Positions 53,056 to 63,238 of a DNA stretch of 64,000 bases are shown here, in pieces. This DNA comes from Terriglobales bacterium (GTDB taxonomy: Bacteria > Acidobacteriota > Terriglobia > Terriglobales > Acidobacteriaceae). The position numbers and the translations under genes were made by a program. The DNA lies in NCBI GenBank assembly GCA_035567895.1, contig DATMPC010000011.1, positions 62,001 through 126,000 on the forward strand, in the 5' to 3' direction. The notes under the pieces were generated by a model, which did no database searches, was not told the origin of the DNA, and saw only the letters and a list, made by a program, of their open reading frames with translations. Every line of letters begins with the position of its first letter. Positions within the stretch are counted from its first letter, which is position 1.

Positions 53056-53868
53056 CTATAGCGCCCGGGGACTTGTTCGCTCTTGTCGAGTCGATCCTGC
53101 CTGAACTGCTGTCGGGTTGGGCTGCTTCTGCGCTGATTCCGGACGTTTCAGAAAGGGAATCAACATCGGGACGCGCCGGCAGTATTCGCGATAGCGTTGT
53201 CCATAGCTGGCGATCAAGTCGCGTTCTTCGAAGTAAATTCCCAGCAGTATGTAGCAGGTGGTTCCAATCGAAAACAGCAAATGCCCAACCGTCATCCTCG
53301 CAGTTGCCCAGAAGCCAATGACGAATCCGAGATAGATTGGATGGCGAACTACCCGATACAACGCAGGTGTCTTGAAAGTGGGCGCCAACGGCTTGCGGTT
53401 TGCGGCGTAGGCCCAAACCTGAGCCAGTCCAAACAGTTCAAAGTGATTTACCAGGAACGTGCTTAGTAGCAGAACGCCCCAGCCGATCCAGAACAATGTC
53501 TGGACCACAGGCTCCGCGGCACTGCCACTCAGATCCCACACCACGCGTGCAATCGGCTTCCACTGCCAGAGAATCAGCGCCAAGGCGGAGGTTGCCGCCA
53601 CTACATACGTCGCTCGCTCTACCGGTTCGGGTACGATGCGTGTCCACACGCGCTTGAAGCCCTTGCGCGCCATTACGCTGTGCTGCACGGCAAATACGCC
53701 GAGCACTGCCAGATCGATGGCTATCGTTGTTGCAAGCGGAGCCTCTGGCCCGCCGTCGATCGTCTTGCTCACCCACATGTTGCCTACAAAGAGGATGGCG
53801 TATAAGAAGGTTCCCAAGAAAAACGAGTACGCAAGCATTCCGTAGGTCAGTGCAAAAATCCGTTTCAT
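53056..53868 (-). CDS. mddA: Methanethiol S-methyltransferase (MddA-like) membrane enzyme
   Basis: A 270-residue membrane protein with about five to six helices. I start at MKRIFALTYGMLAYSFFLGT (53868), with GGAG 7 bases before it. The family pattern is VQHSVMARKGFKRVW, YRVVRHPIYLGFVIGFWATARM and GTTCYILLGIYFEERDLIASYG, then YREYCRRVPMLIP. MddA methylates methanethiol to dimethyl sulfide with S-adenosylmethionine. Homology to the isoprenylcysteine methyltransferase/NnrU superfamily means other thiols are possible. The acyltransferase gene follows downstream. Confidence 0.85.
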   Translation of the reverse strand: MKRIFALTYGMLAYSFFLGTFLYAILFVGNMWVSKTIDGGPEAPLATTIAIDLAVLGVFAVQHSVMARKGFKRVWTRIVPEPVERATYVVAATSALALILWQWKPIARVVWDLSGSAAEPVVQTLFWIGWGVLLLSTFLVNHFELFGLAQVWAYAANRKPLAPTFKTPALYRVVRHPIYLGFVIGFWATARMTVGHLLFSIGTTCYILLGIYFEERDLIASYGQRYREYCRRVPMLIPFLKRPESAQKQPNPTAVQAGSTRQERTSPRAL

Positions 53869-54038
53869 CGTTTCACTCCACATTCATCGTTGTGAGCCAC
53901 TCCGCCCTGCCTCTCCCGCAAGGCTCGTTTCAAATCTGGGATAAGGGGGCTCTACTTGTGATATCGAAATCGGTGGGAAAAAGACGACATGGCTAGTGCA
54001 GGAGTTCTGCATGCCGCTGCACGTGGGTGGTTAGGTAG

Positions 54039-54133
54039 AGACGCAGCATGCTGTATCTTTGCGATGCATGTCGGCTGAACGAGCGACCGAGCAGCCCAAG
54101 CCGCATGGCGGAGACGCAGCATGCTGCGTCTCC
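54039..54133. repeat. Two copies of a GAGACGCAGCATGCTGCGTCTC palindrome
   Basis: At 54110-54133 a perfect 24-base palindrome (GGAGACGCAGCATGCTGCGT, then CTCC) is centred on ATGCAT-like GCATGC. An imperfect copy, AGAGACGCAGCATGCTGTAT, lies about 70 bases earlier. Both are downstream of the ECF sigma gene. It could be a dispersed palindromic element or a termination hairpin; there is no T-run. Confidence 0.7.
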
Positions 54134-54170
54134 ACGTGTGGCGCCAAAAGGCTTCGAAGGAGAGTTGGCA

Positions 54171-54734
54171 TCACAGCGACGACTCTGCACTCAGGCTACG
54201 CCGAAGATAAATGCGAGCCTTGTCCCACTTTCTTTGAACGGTACGCTCCGAGAGCTTATGCAGGGCCGCGATCTCGGCAAATGACATCCCGCAAAAGAAT
54301 TTTAAGTCGACGATCTCTGCGAGGTCTGGCTCAATCTTTGCCAGCTGATCGAGCGAATCGCTGATTGATTCGAGTTCGCTCGTATGTACAGGATTCTCAG
54401 CCACATCGATTTGAAGCGACGTAATTTCGAATTCACTGCCGCGCTTGATGGCAGAACGGCTTCGGGCATGATCGATGATGAGTCCGCGCATCACGCGGGA
54501 CGCATATCCCATGAAGCGTGCCTGATCGGGAAAGGAAGTACCGTCTCGTCCGGATATGTCGAGATATGCTTCGTGCAAAAGCGTAGTCACACTCAGGCTT
54601 CCTCTGGCGCCTTGTCGTGCCAGTTCCCGCTTGGCCAGCCGATGTAGTTCAGAGTACAAACTGCTGAATAACGCATCCGCCAAACAATAGCTGTGTTCGG
54701 GAGCGCCAACGACCGAGGCAATAGTTGAGCCCAC
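54171..54734 (-). CDS. ECF sigma-70 factor (TIGR02999-like)
   Basis: A 187-residue sigma factor with a GTG start and GGAGG 8 bases upstream. Region 2 shows LYSELHRLAKRELARQG...SVTTLLHEAYLDIS and ARFMGYASRVMRGLIIDHARSR, the form seen in the TIGR02999 group common in Acidobacteria and Planctomycetes. Region 4 has EIVDLKFFCGMSFAEIAALH and the recognition helix SERTVQRKWDKARIYLRR. No anti-sigma gene is adjacent, and its target is unknown. Confidence 0.92.
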   Translation of the reverse strand: MGSTIASVVGAPEHSYCLADALFSSLYSELHRLAKRELARQGARGSLSVTTLLHEAYLDISGRDGTSFPDQARFMGYASRVMRGLIIDHARSRSAIKRGSEFEITSLQIDVAENPVHTSELESISDSLDQLAKIEPDLAEIVDLKFFCGMSFAEIAALHKLSERTVQRKWDKARIYLRRSLSAESSL

Positions 54735-55322
54735 GCGCAGTCCTCCTAAAGTGTTCAGTTTTTAAAGTGTCACAGCGTAGCCCAGGGGCCCTGCATCGGT
54801 GTCATGAGAGTGTCTAGGGTTTGTAAATTAACACCGCTGAGAGCTGTTCCCTTTCTGCACTCTTACGAATGGATGTCTTGACAGGCCTGATGATCTGCGG
54901 AGTGCAGCAGCAACCGAAGATGTCTGGGATTAGTGATCGGTTACAGATATTTCAACGAAACGCAAAAAGCGTGGGACGAAAGCGGGGATGGTTCGAGAAC
55001 GACTACCAGGACAAGATTGCATTCTGCGTCGAGCAAAGAGCCGCACGCATCTTCATACTGGTATTTCGAAGAGCGGGGCCATTGCTCCGCCAAGCGCAAT
55101 CTACGCATGGTGCGTATCTCCTCTTAGAAGCCTGCCGTGCGCGCATCCCAACACTCACGCGTAAGTTAATCCCAACTCATCGGCAATTTGTCCCGAACTG
55201 ATACTTCCTCCCACGAATTATGTCCTCACTGCGGCAAACCGACAGTTTCCAAGAATCCTTGAGGACGCGGCGGCGTCCATATGTGTGCGCAGATTTAGAA
55301 CGCGCTCAAGGAGAGAGTTGTA
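54735..55322. other. 588-base gap without a recognisable gene
   Basis: Between the leftward sigma gene and the rightward small secreted protein gene. Short open frames exist, but none has a convincing protein pattern or ribosome-binding site. Promoters for both flanking genes are expected here. I see no repeats or RNA structure. Confidence 0.5.
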
Positions 55323-55718
55323 ATGAGAAAACTGTTTGCACTGCTGTTTTTTGCGGGAGTTACGCTTTGCATGACGTCGACGGCAAATGCTCAGGCACTG
55401 AGGGTGGATGTCCCGTTTGATTTTGTCGTCGGTGGAAAAACACTGCCGGCCGCAACCTACACAATTCGGGAATCGCTTCCGAATGACAACACGGGTCTCG
55501 CCTTTATTGGCGATAAGCAGGGCGTTCTGGCCAGGGCGATCGACATTGATGACCACTTCACTGGAACCAAGTTGGTGTTTCGTCGAGTTGACGGTGAATA
55601 CTTTCTGCGCGATGTAGTGACGCTCCGCGGCACGCTGCACTTTGCAACCTCCAAAAAGGACTCGCAACGAGCTCTGGCTGCAGATGAACAATTAATCACG
55701 ATAGCGGCTGGTTATTAA
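55323..55718 (+). CDS. Small secreted protein of an acidobacterial type
   Basis: A 131-residue protein with a clear signal peptide (RKLFALLFFAGVTLCMTSTA, cleavage near NAQA). The mature part begins ALRVDVPFDFVVGGKTLPAA followed by TYTIRESLPND, a motif I recognise from many short acidobacterial exported proteins. The rest is beta-rich. AAGGAG lies 9 bases before the ATG. Function is unknown; periplasmic or cell-surface location is expected. Confidence 0.8.
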   Translation: MRKLFALLFFAGVTLCMTSTANAQALRVDVPFDFVVGGKTLPAATYTIRESLPNDNTGLAFIGDKQGVLARAIDIDDHFTGTKLVFRRVDGEYFLRDVVTLRGTLHFATSKKDSQRALAADEQLITIAAGY

Positions 55719-55740
55719 TTTCGGCTTCCCAGTTGGTCGA

Positions 55741-55773
55741 ACAGGCGCTCTTCACCAAGGAGGGCGCTCTGTT
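55741..55773 (+). terminator. Possible intrinsic terminator after the small secreted protein gene
   Basis: ACAGGCGCTC and GAGGGCGCTCTGT form an imperfect stem with a short loop, followed by TTTGA. The stem is imperfect and the T-run is weak, so this is a low-certainty call. It lies about 20 bases past the TAA. Confidence 0.35.
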
Positions 55774-55895
55774 TGACAACTCCAGATGCCCTGTCTGGAG
55801 GTAGAGCGCTTGCTCCTGCAGCGAATCCAGGGTCAATGAGAGTACAGACTCCTCGCCCCGCCATCCGTCTCTACATAATGACGAAAATTCGAACT

Positions 55896-56753
55896 TTACT
55901 CAGCTGCATAACTGATCTCGAGCTTGCGAACTAACTTGCATGCAAGCACCAGAACGAGCGCTGCAAGAACAATAGGACCTAAGACGGCAGCGATCGTGCC
56001 CACAGGCTCGCTCACAACGGTGAACAGAGCCAGCAAACCCTCTCCGGGAATCGAGACTGGGCAGAGTTGCTTCAGGTAATAGGTGATACTGAAGCGTTGC
56101 ACGAGAGAAGGTAATACTGGAGTGAAGGTCTCCCATCCAAGAACGAGAATCGCAGGAACCACGGGATTCTTGAATAGCAAACTGAGCGCGAGAAACACCG
56201 ATCCATATCCGATGCACGCCAGAACGGTGACACCGAGATACGCCAGCAGTTGTCCCATTCCGGGACCATTGAACACATAATATTGGCCCGCGTCTCCAAA
56301 GCGGAGATACATCATCGCGAAGGAAGCAAAGACTCCCAGCCCGAACAGCGTCACCGACGTGATCAGTCCTCCGACGAACTTGCCGAGCAGCAGTACCTCG
56401 CGCTTTACAGGTGCAAGGAAGTAATAGTGCAGGCTCTTCTCAATAATCTCGCCGCGGAATAGCCAGGTGAAGATCCCCAGGCACCCAAAAAAGATTCCGA
56501 GCCGTAGATAGAAGAACTGAAAGATGCCGGCAAGCACTTCTGTATCTTCCCGCATGGAGCCAGAGTGCCGGTCGATGATGGCGTGAAGCGTAATGATTAC
56601 AACCGGAGCAAACGCCAGCAAGTAAATCCAAATCCCTCGACGGGACAAGAAATTCTTGCGCAGGTCCATGCGAAGAACTGCGGCGATTTGCCGCGTCCAC
56701 AACTCCCAGGGCTGTTCGGCAAGAGTGGTGCGCAGTTCAGCCAAGCGTGTCAT
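55896..56753 (-). CDS. ABC-2-type transport permease (unit 2)
   Basis: A 285-residue protein with about six helices ([78 protein letters not shown]). It is typical of ABC-2 exporter permeases. The start overlaps the ATPase stop by 4 bases, making a clear pair. A soluble N-terminal stretch of about 40 residues precedes the first helix. Together with the other ATPase/permease pair it ends the operon driven by the FecR/ECF-sigma genes at 62.9 kb. Confidence 0.88.
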   Translation of the reverse strand: MTRLAELRTTLAEQPWELWTRQIAAVLRMDLRKNFLSRRGIWIYLLAFAPVVIITLHAIIDRHSGSMREDTEVLAGIFQFFYLRLGIFFGCLGIFTWLFRGEIIEKSLHYYFLAPVKREVLLLGKFVGGLITSVTLFGLGVFASFAMMYLRFGDAGQYYVFNGPGMGQLLAYLGVTVLACIGYGSVFLALSLLFKNPVVPAILVLGWETFTPVLPSLVQRFSITYYLKQLCPVSIPGEGLLALFTVVSEPVGTIAAVLGPIVLAALVLVLACKLVRKLEISYAAE

Positions 56754-57793
56754 ATCGTCTTGTTCTCCGAGCCGATCAGATACTGGTACACCGAATTCAC
56801 ATCGTCATCGGCAGGCGCTACCGTCTCGAGAGCGAGCTTGTCCTTCACTACCAACTGGTTCAGCAATAGATAGAAAGCATCTGCGTCCCGGGTGCGGACG
56901 AGCACTCCTTTGCCATCGTCGATTAGTTTGGCCTCTACGACGTGATCCTGGGCGAAGACCCGCGAGGCGAGGAGATTCGGATCGGAGCAGCGAATTAGAA
57001 TTTGCATCGGATGCTCTTTCACCTCCGTTCGCACGGTGTGAATCTGACCTTCGGCCACAACGTACCCACTGCTCATCAAGATAACTTGATCGGACATCTT
57101 GTCCACTTCATGCAAGATGTGACTGGAGATGATTACGTGCAACCCTTCCTTGCCCAGCGCCTGGAACAGCTCCAGCGACTCGGCGCGCGCCATCGGGTCG
57201 AGCCCGTTCAGAGGTTCATCGAGCACGAGCACCGTGGGGTGGTGTGCAATGGCCTGCGCAAGCCGAATTCTCTGGCGCATGCCCTTGCTGTATCCCGCCA
57301 CTTTTCTTAACGCAGGCTCAGTCATGCCCACGCGCTCCAGAGCTTCGTGCGTAAGGCGAACCGCCTCACGATCGTCGAGTCCATGAAGCCGCAGCGTGTT
57401 GTAGATGAACGAGAATCCTGTGGCCCCTTTCGGGAACGAATCGAACTGCGCACAATATCCAACCCGGCGAAACAACTCTTCCGGTCGAGTCGGAGAAATT
57501 CCAAGCACGCTGACACGGCCTTCCGTCGGGTGGATAAGCCCGGTCATCAGGTTCATCAACGTTGTCTTGCCCGAGCCATTCGGACCGACCAGACCGGTGA
57601 CGCCGGTCGGGATCGACAGATTGACTCGATTTACGCCGAGGACCTCGCCATAGAACTTGGAGACGTTCTCGAGAATGATGCGATCACGTCCATCGCCGCT
57701 TGATTGCTGCGCGCGCGATGCGGGAACGATACTCGGGGTTCTGTCTTCCCTGTTCCCTGTCACCCGTACCCTGTCCCCTGTAGTAGCGCTCAT
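56750..57793 (-). CDS. ABC transporter ATPase (unit 2), CcmA/DrrA type
   Basis: A 347-residue ATPase with a dispensable N-terminal stretch of about 40 residues. Motifs are Walker [10 protein letters not shown], signature [14 protein letters not shown], Walker [13 protein letters not shown] and switch [14 protein letters not shown] start at [20 protein letters not shown] (57793), because it overlaps the upstream permease stop by 4 bases; longer starts run into the permease gene. A C-terminal domain of about 110 residues follows. The N-terminal coding sequence contains a CCTGT-type tract like the one at 5.25 kb. Confidence 0.9.
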   Translation of the reverse strand: MSATTGDRVRVTGNREDRTPSIVPASRAQQSSGDGRDRIILENVSKFYGEVLGVNRVNLSIPTGVTGLVGPNGSGKTTLMNLMTGLIHPTEGRVSVLGISPTRPEELFRRVGYCAQFDSFPKGATGFSFIYNTLRLHGLDDREAVRLTHEALERVGMTEPALRKVAGYSKGMRQRIRLAQAIAHHPTVLVLDEPLNGLDPMARAESLELFQALGKEGLHVIISSHILHEVDKMSDQVILMSSGYVVAEGQIHTVRTEVKEHPMQILIRCSDPNLLASRVFAQDHVVEAKLIDDGKGVLVRTRDADAFYLLLNQLVVKDKLALETVAPADDDVNSVYQYLIGSENKTI

Positions 57794-58680
57794 CCTCGTA
57801 CCACCTCTCGCGCCTTCAGCCGCCGATTCAGCAGGAATAACGATAGTGCGCACGTCCCGGCCACGGAGCACCATGCTGCCCACAGTGGAATTCCCAGCAT
57901 ATTGAGAGCCTGAGCCGTTGACACGGGCACCCGAAACAATCCGACCCATATCAGCTTGACGGCATAGAGGACATCAAGCATGTGTCCCCAATTCGTTCCC
58001 AAAGTGACATTAATAGCGGCCCCGAAACCGGGGCCCACGAAGAAGAAGGCAAGCATCAAAGCGCTCGCAGCAACGCGCCACTTGAGCCAGGCAGATGCGG
58101 CGAGCGCAACTAGACCAACGATGGCGATCCACATCCACGAGGCGAGCAGGATCGAGCCGAGCATCCAGAAATGTGACCAGATCCAGCCATTCCCTTCCAT
58201 TCCAGCGTTCAGAAAGAAGAGAAGGAGCGTAGGAATCCAGGTGAGAACCGAAACCAGACTCGCGATCACCAGGAACTTTCCGAGAACGTATTCAGTGCGC
58301 GAGATCGGACGACCCAGAATCAACGGAAGTGCATTGTTCGCTAAATCTGCCGCGATCAGCTGCGGACCTTGCCATGTGATCAGCAGGAACGAAAACCAGG
58401 ACTGTATCGCGAGGAAAGCGAGAAAGAAGTAATTATTGATTTGTCCCGTATCCGGTCCGGGACCACGCACTTGCAGCAAAGCACGCAAGGTGGCGCTGTG
58501 GGCGAAATAGATCATCGCAACGCCGATAAGAAATGGAACAAAGCTGAGGACAAAGGCTCCGGTAAACGGGCGCGAATCAAACAATCCGGAGAAACCGTAG
58601 CGCGTGAGCACCAAAAAGCGCCAGCGTTCTGAAGTAGTGCCGCCCTCATATGGCTTGTAGCTGCGCTTATAAACTGCCAT
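57790..58680 (-). CDS. ABC-2-type transport permease (unit 1)
   Basis: A 296-residue protein starting [20 protein letters not shown]. About six helices can be traced ([60 protein letters not shown] and others). The [20 protein letters not shown] stretch is typical of ABC-2 permeases. It overlaps the upstream ATPase by 14 bases and the downstream ATPase by 4. It works with one of the two ATPases. Confidence 0.88.
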   Translation of the reverse strand: MAVYKRSYKPYEGGTTSERWRFLVLTRYGFSGLFDSRPFTGAFVLSFVPFLIGVAMIYFAHSATLRALLQVRGPGPDTGQINNYFFLAFLAIQSWFSFLLITWQGPQLIAADLANNALPLILGRPISRTEYVLGKFLVIASLVSVLTWIPTLLLFFLNAGMEGNGWIWSHFWMLGSILLASWMWIAIVGLVALAASAWLKWRVAASALMLAFFFVGPGFGAAINVTLGTNWGHMLDVLYAVKLIWVGLFRVPVSTAQALNMLGIPLWAAWCSVAGTCALSLFLLNRRLKAREVVRG

Positions 58681-59605
58681 TGCGTGCTCCCACTTCCTGC
58701 ATCGCTTTGAGGAAGATATCTTCAAGCGAATCGCGACGATAGTTCATGCGCCGAATCTGCACGTCGCGTTGCGCGGCGATCTGATACAGTTCGCGAATCT
58801 CAATTGTCTCGGGCAAGACTACCTTCATTCTCCCCTTCCCGAATAGGGCACACTCGCAGCCGAGTTGTTGTACGGCGTCGGCAAAGGAATGGTCTTCGCC
58901 ATGGGTTTCAAGCTCGAGAAACTTGCGATTTAGCCGCCGTTCCTCTTCGAGATTGCAAATCCCTGCGATGTTCCCATCGCGCAGGATGATTACCTCGTCG
59001 CAGCATTCGTCCACATCGCGCAAAAGATGTGAGGAGATCACGACATGCATGTTGCCGGCATCGCGGATCTCGCGGATGAGCTGGATCATGCGATTGCGGG
59101 CCGGCGGATCGAGTCCGTTTGTCGGCTCATCGAGAAACACCAGTCGCGGACCATGCGCGATAGCCTGCGCAAGCTTCGCAAGCTGCTTCATGCCGAGCGA
59201 ATACGTGCCGAGTTTGCGATAGCGTACCTCGCCCAGCCCAACGTAGAACAATGCTTCGTGTGCGCGTTCGAGAGCATGGGTCGAAGGCAGGCCCGACAGC
59301 TCGGCCATGTAACGCACAAAGCGCACTCCAGTCAGATTGGAGATGAAGGCGTCGCTCTCCGGCATGTAGCCGATGAGTCCACGCAGCTCCCGGCTATGCT
59401 CACCGATGTCCTTCCCAAAAATCCGCGCAGTACCTCGTGCCGGAGGATAGAACCCGAGCAGCGTGTTCAGCAGCGTCGACTTGCCCGATCCGTTAGGACC
59501 GAGCAAGCCGATGCAGCGTCCGTGAAGTTGCCCTTTGAGCTGCTTCAGAACGGAGCGCGAGCCGAAGCGAACTTCCAGGCCATCGAGTTCTATAACTGGA
59601 GCCAT
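58667..59605 (-). CDS. ABC transporter ATPase (unit 1)
   Basis: A 312-residue protein; I start at [15 protein letters not shown] (59605). The open frame upstream to 60205 overlaps the FecR-like gene and is not credible protein. Motifs are Walker [10 protein letters not shown], signature [14 protein letters not shown], Walker [13 protein letters not shown] and [13 protein letters not shown]. The C-terminal extension (about 90 residues) resembles CcmA/NatA ATPases. It starts 8 bases after the FecR-like gene stop and precedes a permease, so it is part of the long operon. Confidence 0.9.
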   Translation of the reverse strand: MAPVIELDGLEVRFGSRSVLKQLKGQLHGRCIGLLGPNGSGKSTLLNTLLGFYPPARGTARIFGKDIGEHSRELRGLIGYMPESDAFISNLTGVRFVRYMAELSGLPSTHALERAHEALFYVGLGEVRYRKLGTYSLGMKQLAKLAQAIAHGPRLVFLDEPTNGLDPPARNRMIQLIREIRDAGNMHVVISSHLLRDVDECCDEVIILRDGNIAGICNLEEERRLNRKFLELETHGEDHSFADAVQQLGCECALFGKGRMKVVLPETIEIRELYQIAAQRDVQIRRMNYRRDSLEDIFLKAMQEVGARNGSL

Positions 59606-59613
59606 GGTGTCCT

Positions 59614-62253
59614 TTACGGAGTTACGCCTCTCGGAGTTCCCGATTTGAGCTGCTGCAGCAAGGAGGAGATCGCCAGCGACTTCAGATCGAGTCCGAGACT
59701 CTTGCTGTTGCTGGTGAATTCGATCTGGCTCTCGTCTCCATACGCGCAGATCACTGACGGTTCGGTGTTCTGCACGAGAGCTTGTATGGACTGCAACTGC
59801 GAGGGCGAGAGCTGCTTCGCGATCTTTCCAGTCACCGGAGCTAGGTTCTGGTAGATCAAACCCGAGACGTTCACGTGTTGATCTGCCGGGAAGAGCGCGC
59901 GGAACTTCTCGGAGTGCGCGATGCTGTTGCTGTCTCGATGTGCCCGGGTGCGAATTGCCTCTGCAACCAACTCCTCGCTTGGACCGGCTACGACATAACC
60001 GTCGGCGAACGCGTAGTGGACCTCCACCGGAAACACTGCGTCGAGCGACCGGACCGAATAATAGGTTCGCTGACCTGACTGATGTTCCTCGAGCTTCAGG
60101 CCCTGCCGATTGTTCTTCGCTGCCTCGCGGTTGAAGTCCTCGACAAGTCGACCGAGGCTGTACTGAAGCTTGCTCGGATCGTAGACCTCGACAACCAACT
60201 TCCATGAAGGAGTCGGGAGCAGCGGACCGTCCAGTGCCAATGCACCTTCTCCTCCAAGTGAGGCGGCGAGGTCGTTGCGAATATCAAGGTTCAGTTCCGC
60301 CTGATGTTGCTCCCATGAGGCTCCCGCTTGCGGATCTGCCTTGGTGATGACCTGCAGCAGATCGTCCACCATCAATGCCGGACTCTTCGAGACGAACGCT
60401 CCCACTGCTGACGCATTGGGCGTGATGAAGTCGAGTGCTCCAATCGGCGCCGGAGCCGCCAGCCACGAAGCTACTCCAGTACGTGGGCCGGTAAAGCTCA
60501 GCTCCGCTGTGTTGGAAGCCTTGCCCTCATAATCCTTGCGTTGCGCGATTAAATACTTCGCGTTGGCAAAGCCGCTGCTCTCCAGCATTCCCTCATGACG
60601 ATCCGCTTGTGCCGCTACAGCATGATCGGCCCTCATCTGCTCCAGATTGACCGCAATCAACAGGCCTGCGCCTGAGGAATATTCCGATGCGATACGCTTC
60701 CCGAAATCGCTCTGGGCGAAGCTTGAAGCCTCTCCGGCAGACCAGCGCCTGTTCAGATCCGCCAGCATGGAGACATCCGGCGATGCTGCCACGAACTTCG
60801 GAGTGATCAGGACATAGAAGTCGCGGTCGCTCCCTTGAGTTGCAGCGCCGAGATCTTCCGGCGAAAGCAGATGCATATTATTCGGCGAATCGCCCCTGGA
60901 GATCTGGCCCGTGAGGTAATCTCGCAATCCAGACTTCGCGATTTCCGCCATCACGACTAGGTTGCACCGCTGCTCTGAACCGGACGACACGCTGAAAACA
61001 ATCTCATCGCCCACATAAGTGCTCAGTCCGTGAATCAGGTCAATTACCTGGTTGAAATCGGGACCATTCTGGGACGCACCCGGACCACGTTGCTCCCACC
61101 ACTCCCGCAGCAAAGCACTCTGCGAGAGCTGCTGCTGGAACAGTTGATTGGCCTGCTGCAGCGCTTCTCCGTAATTGGGAACACCGGCATAGACTACGGC
61201 GCCATCAGCAACAAAGTTGATAAGATGAGATTCGTACCGAAGATCGGGCAGCTTGATGCTCTGCAGCTTCTTCTCTAGTTTCACGAACTCGGCGAGTAAG
61301 GCGAGATATCTGTCGCGATCCTGACTCCAGGCGATCTCGTCCTTCACCGGGACCTCTCCCATGCTCGTGCTGGTCGTAACCTGATCGCCAGCCTGGAGCA
61401 CCGCATCTCCCGCAGCCTGCGCGACATGCACAGTTCCTTCAATGACGGAGACCCGAGAACCCTTGATGCCCGAGTTCACCGAGAAGATCGTGCCCGTAAC
61501 CGCGACACGAGCGTCTGCAGTCTTCACATAAAGATGTCCGGTGCGGCGTTTCGCCGCCTGCACAATCACGATGCCCCGGCCAAGATTGACGGTGGTATTT
61601 CTCCAGCCCAAGGTGACATACAGTTCACTGCGCCCATTCATCTCGACGAGCGAACCATCGCGCAAGCGCAGCATCGCCCGGGAGCCGGACGAGGTACGCA
61701 CGATCTCACCTTCGGCAAACTGATCTCCGGCTTTAGCCTGGTGCTCGCCGGTGGCATCTACCCGATACAGAACTCCATTGACGGACTCAAGCGCAGCGCG
61801 GTATCCCGAGGGTGCGAGAACTCCGCTTCGTCCGATGACAACGCCCAGCACTGCCGCAATCAGCACGCTAGCGGCCAGCGCGTACTGACCAAAGCTCCAA
61901 TGCCTGGGACGCATTACCGAATTTGCACGCCACGGCAGGACGCTCTCCGCGCTCTTGTTTGTCTTGGCATGCACACGGCACGTAGCGCACTCGCGCAGAT
62001 GATCTGCAACCAGCATGGCGCGTGCCGGACTCAGCCGATGTGCTTCGAAGTCAGCGAGCAGGCTTTGGACGTCGGCACAGCCTTCGATCCGATTGAGTGG
62101 AGCAACCGTGGCCTCGATGCCGACAGCCTGGCTGATCCTCTGCCATGCGTTCGCGGTCGCAGTATTAATAGTCTGAGTATCGGGCTGATCGTCGCGAACT
62201 GCGGCGATCGCCCTCTCAAGAATGAAATCCGGATTGTTATGATTGCCCTTCAT
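59614..62253 (-). CDS. Large FecR-domain membrane protein with zinc-finger anti-sigma N terminus
   Basis: An 879-residue protein. Residues 1-100 include the anti-sigma zinc motif H-x3-C-x2-C (H85, C89, C92). A single membrane helix (about 123-142; [18 protein letters not shown]) is followed by a FecR domain (about 175-290; [20 protein letters not shown]). A periplasmic part of about 570 residues follows with no family I can name. It overlaps the ECF sigma gene by 4 bases, so it is the natural anti-sigma partner. Its very long periplasmic C terminus may sense a signal for the ABC transporters encoded downstream. Confidence 0.88.
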   Translation of the reverse strand: MKGNHNNPDFILERAIAAVRDDQPDTQTINTATANAWQRISQAVGIEATVAPLNRIEGCADVQSLLADFEAHRLSPARAMLVADHLRECATCRVHAKTNKSAESVLPWRANSVMRPRHWSFGQYALAASVLIAAVLGVVIGRSGVLAPSGYRAALESVNGVLYRVDATGEHQAKAGDQFAEGEIVRTSSGSRAMLRLRDGSLVEMNGRSELYVTLGWRNTTVNLGRGIVIVQAAKRRTGHLYVKTADARVAVTGTIFSVNSGIKGSRVSVIEGTVHVAQAAGDAVLQAGDQVTTSTSMGEVPVKDEIAWSQDRDRYLALLAEFVKLEKKLQSIKLPDLRYESHLINFVADGAVVYAGVPNYGEALQQANQLFQQQLSQSALLREWWEQRGPGASQNGPDFNQVIDLIHGLSTYVGDEIVFSVSSGSEQRCNLVVMAEIAKSGLRDYLTGQISRGDSPNNMHLLSPEDLGAATQGSDRDFYVLITPKFVAASPDVSMLADLNRRWSAGEASSFAQSDFGKRIASEYSSGAGLLIAVNLEQMRADHAVAAQADRHEGMLESSGFANAKYLIAQRKDYEGKASNTAELSFTGPRTGVASWLAAPAPIGALDFITPNASAVGAFVSKSPALMVDDLLQVITKADPQAGASWEQHQAELNLDIRNDLAASLGGEGALALDGPLLPTPSWKLVVEVYDPSKLQYSLGRLVEDFNREAAKNNRQGLKLEEHQSGQRTYYSVRSLDAVFPVEVHYAFADGYVVAGPSEELVAEAIRTRAHRDSNSIAHSEKFRALFPADQHVNVSGLIYQNLAPVTGKIAKQLSPSQLQSIQALVQNTEPSVICAYGDESQIEFTSNSKSLGLDLKSLAISSLLQQLKSGTPRGVTP

Positions 62254-62849
62254 TTGTTGCCTTCCATATAGGCACGGAAGTCTTTCTTCAGCAGAGATCG
62301 GGTACGGTGGAGGGTGACTGCAACGGTTGCCCTGGACGTCTTGAGAATCTTGGCGATCTCGCTGTTGTCGCGTCCTTCGATGTAACGCAGGACGAACATC
62401 TCAGCCGATCGTGTTCCCAATTTAGGCATTGCCTGACGCAGCCATCGCCGCAGCTCGAGCGGACTGTATTCACCTTCGCCGCGCGACGCCAGCTCCAGAG
62501 GACTCGATACCTCCGCGTCTTCCAGTGGCATGTTCTGCGCATCGCGGCGCTGGCGAATCATGTCTAGCGCGGCGTTTACCGCAGCTCGATGCAGATATCC
62601 GCCGATGTTCTGGATGTCGTCTCCGACCTCGCCAAGTTCGCGCCGCGCGAGCTTCAGGAAGACGCTTTGAACCACATCTTCAGAATCGCTGACGCTGCCG
62701 GTAACGCGATATGCCGCCCGAAACACGCGCTCTTTATGCTCCACAAACACGCGCTCGAGCGACACACGCTCCAACACACTCGGGTCCGCTTGCGCAGGCC
62801 GCGCGCCGGTCACGCTTCTATCAACTGCCGCTGGCAATACTGCCTCCAC
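62250..62849 (-). CDS. ECF sigma-70 factor controlling the FecR/ABC operon
   Basis: An ECF factor of 199 residues with a GTG start at 62849, preferred because AGGAG lies 8-9 bases before it. An ATG at 62912 would add 21 residues without a ribosome-binding site. Region 2: LERVFVEHKERVFRAAYRVT, SVSDSEDVVQSVFLKLARR. Region 4: TRSAEMFVLRYIEGRDNSEI and SRATVAVTLHRTRSLLKKD. It is translationally coupled to the FecR-like protein. The four ABC genes follow, suggesting that the sigma drives its own operon. Confidence 0.88.
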   Translation of the reverse strand: MEAVLPAAVDRSVTGARPAQADPSVLERVSLERVFVEHKERVFRAAYRVTGSVSDSEDVVQSVFLKLARRELGEVGDDIQNIGGYLHRAAVNAALDMIRQRRDAQNMPLEDAEVSSPLELASRGEGEYSPLELRRWLRQAMPKLGTRSAEMFVLRYIEGRDNSEIAKILKTSRATVAVTLHRTRSLLKKDFRAYMEGNK

Positions 62850-63238
62850 GTGCCCTTCTCCTCTGCCGGTCCCGCATGCCGCCCTTGAGTCGGCAAGCAG
62901 GTTTCCGTGCATTCAGAAGACGGGAAGAAAAGGAATTCATTAACAGCTCTTGAACAATAGCTACGGATTCTTGCTGGTTTTCGTTCATTTAGCCAGTGTT
63001 TTCAACTGAAAGCCTTGAAATAGCGCCATCCCATTTACCGGGTTGTCCCCAAAATTCGAGCCGTGTGCGAGCGGCGCTCCTCGGAGCTTTTTAGACAAGT
63101 GGCGTGTTTTCGTCTCCAACCGTTCAACCCTCCATCGGCACACCTCACCCCAAAGATCAAAGTTCATGAAACTCAGGACACTTTCTCATCGTTTCACCGT
63201 CTATAGCTCGTAGCCATGAGGAACTGGGAGAGTAATCG
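62850..63238. other. Intergenic gap between divergent ECF and ADOP genes
   Basis: The gap holds the promoters of the leftward sigma/FecR/ABC operon and of the rightward permease. No gene, RNA or clear consensus promoter is recognisable. Confidence 0.45.

Noticed and set aside
54841-55205. A 110-residue rightward open frame at 54869
   Set aside because: There is no ribosome-binding site, composition is unlike protein, and alternative frames are equally open.
59606-60205. A 200-residue N-terminal extension of the ATPase at 58667
   Set aside because: It overlaps the FecR-like gene and is Arg/Ser/Gly-rich without structure; the ATG at 59605 gives a normal ATPase.
61426-62271. A 281-residue rightward open frame
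   Set aside because: It is antisense to the FecR-like gene, without recognisable domains or ribosome-binding site.
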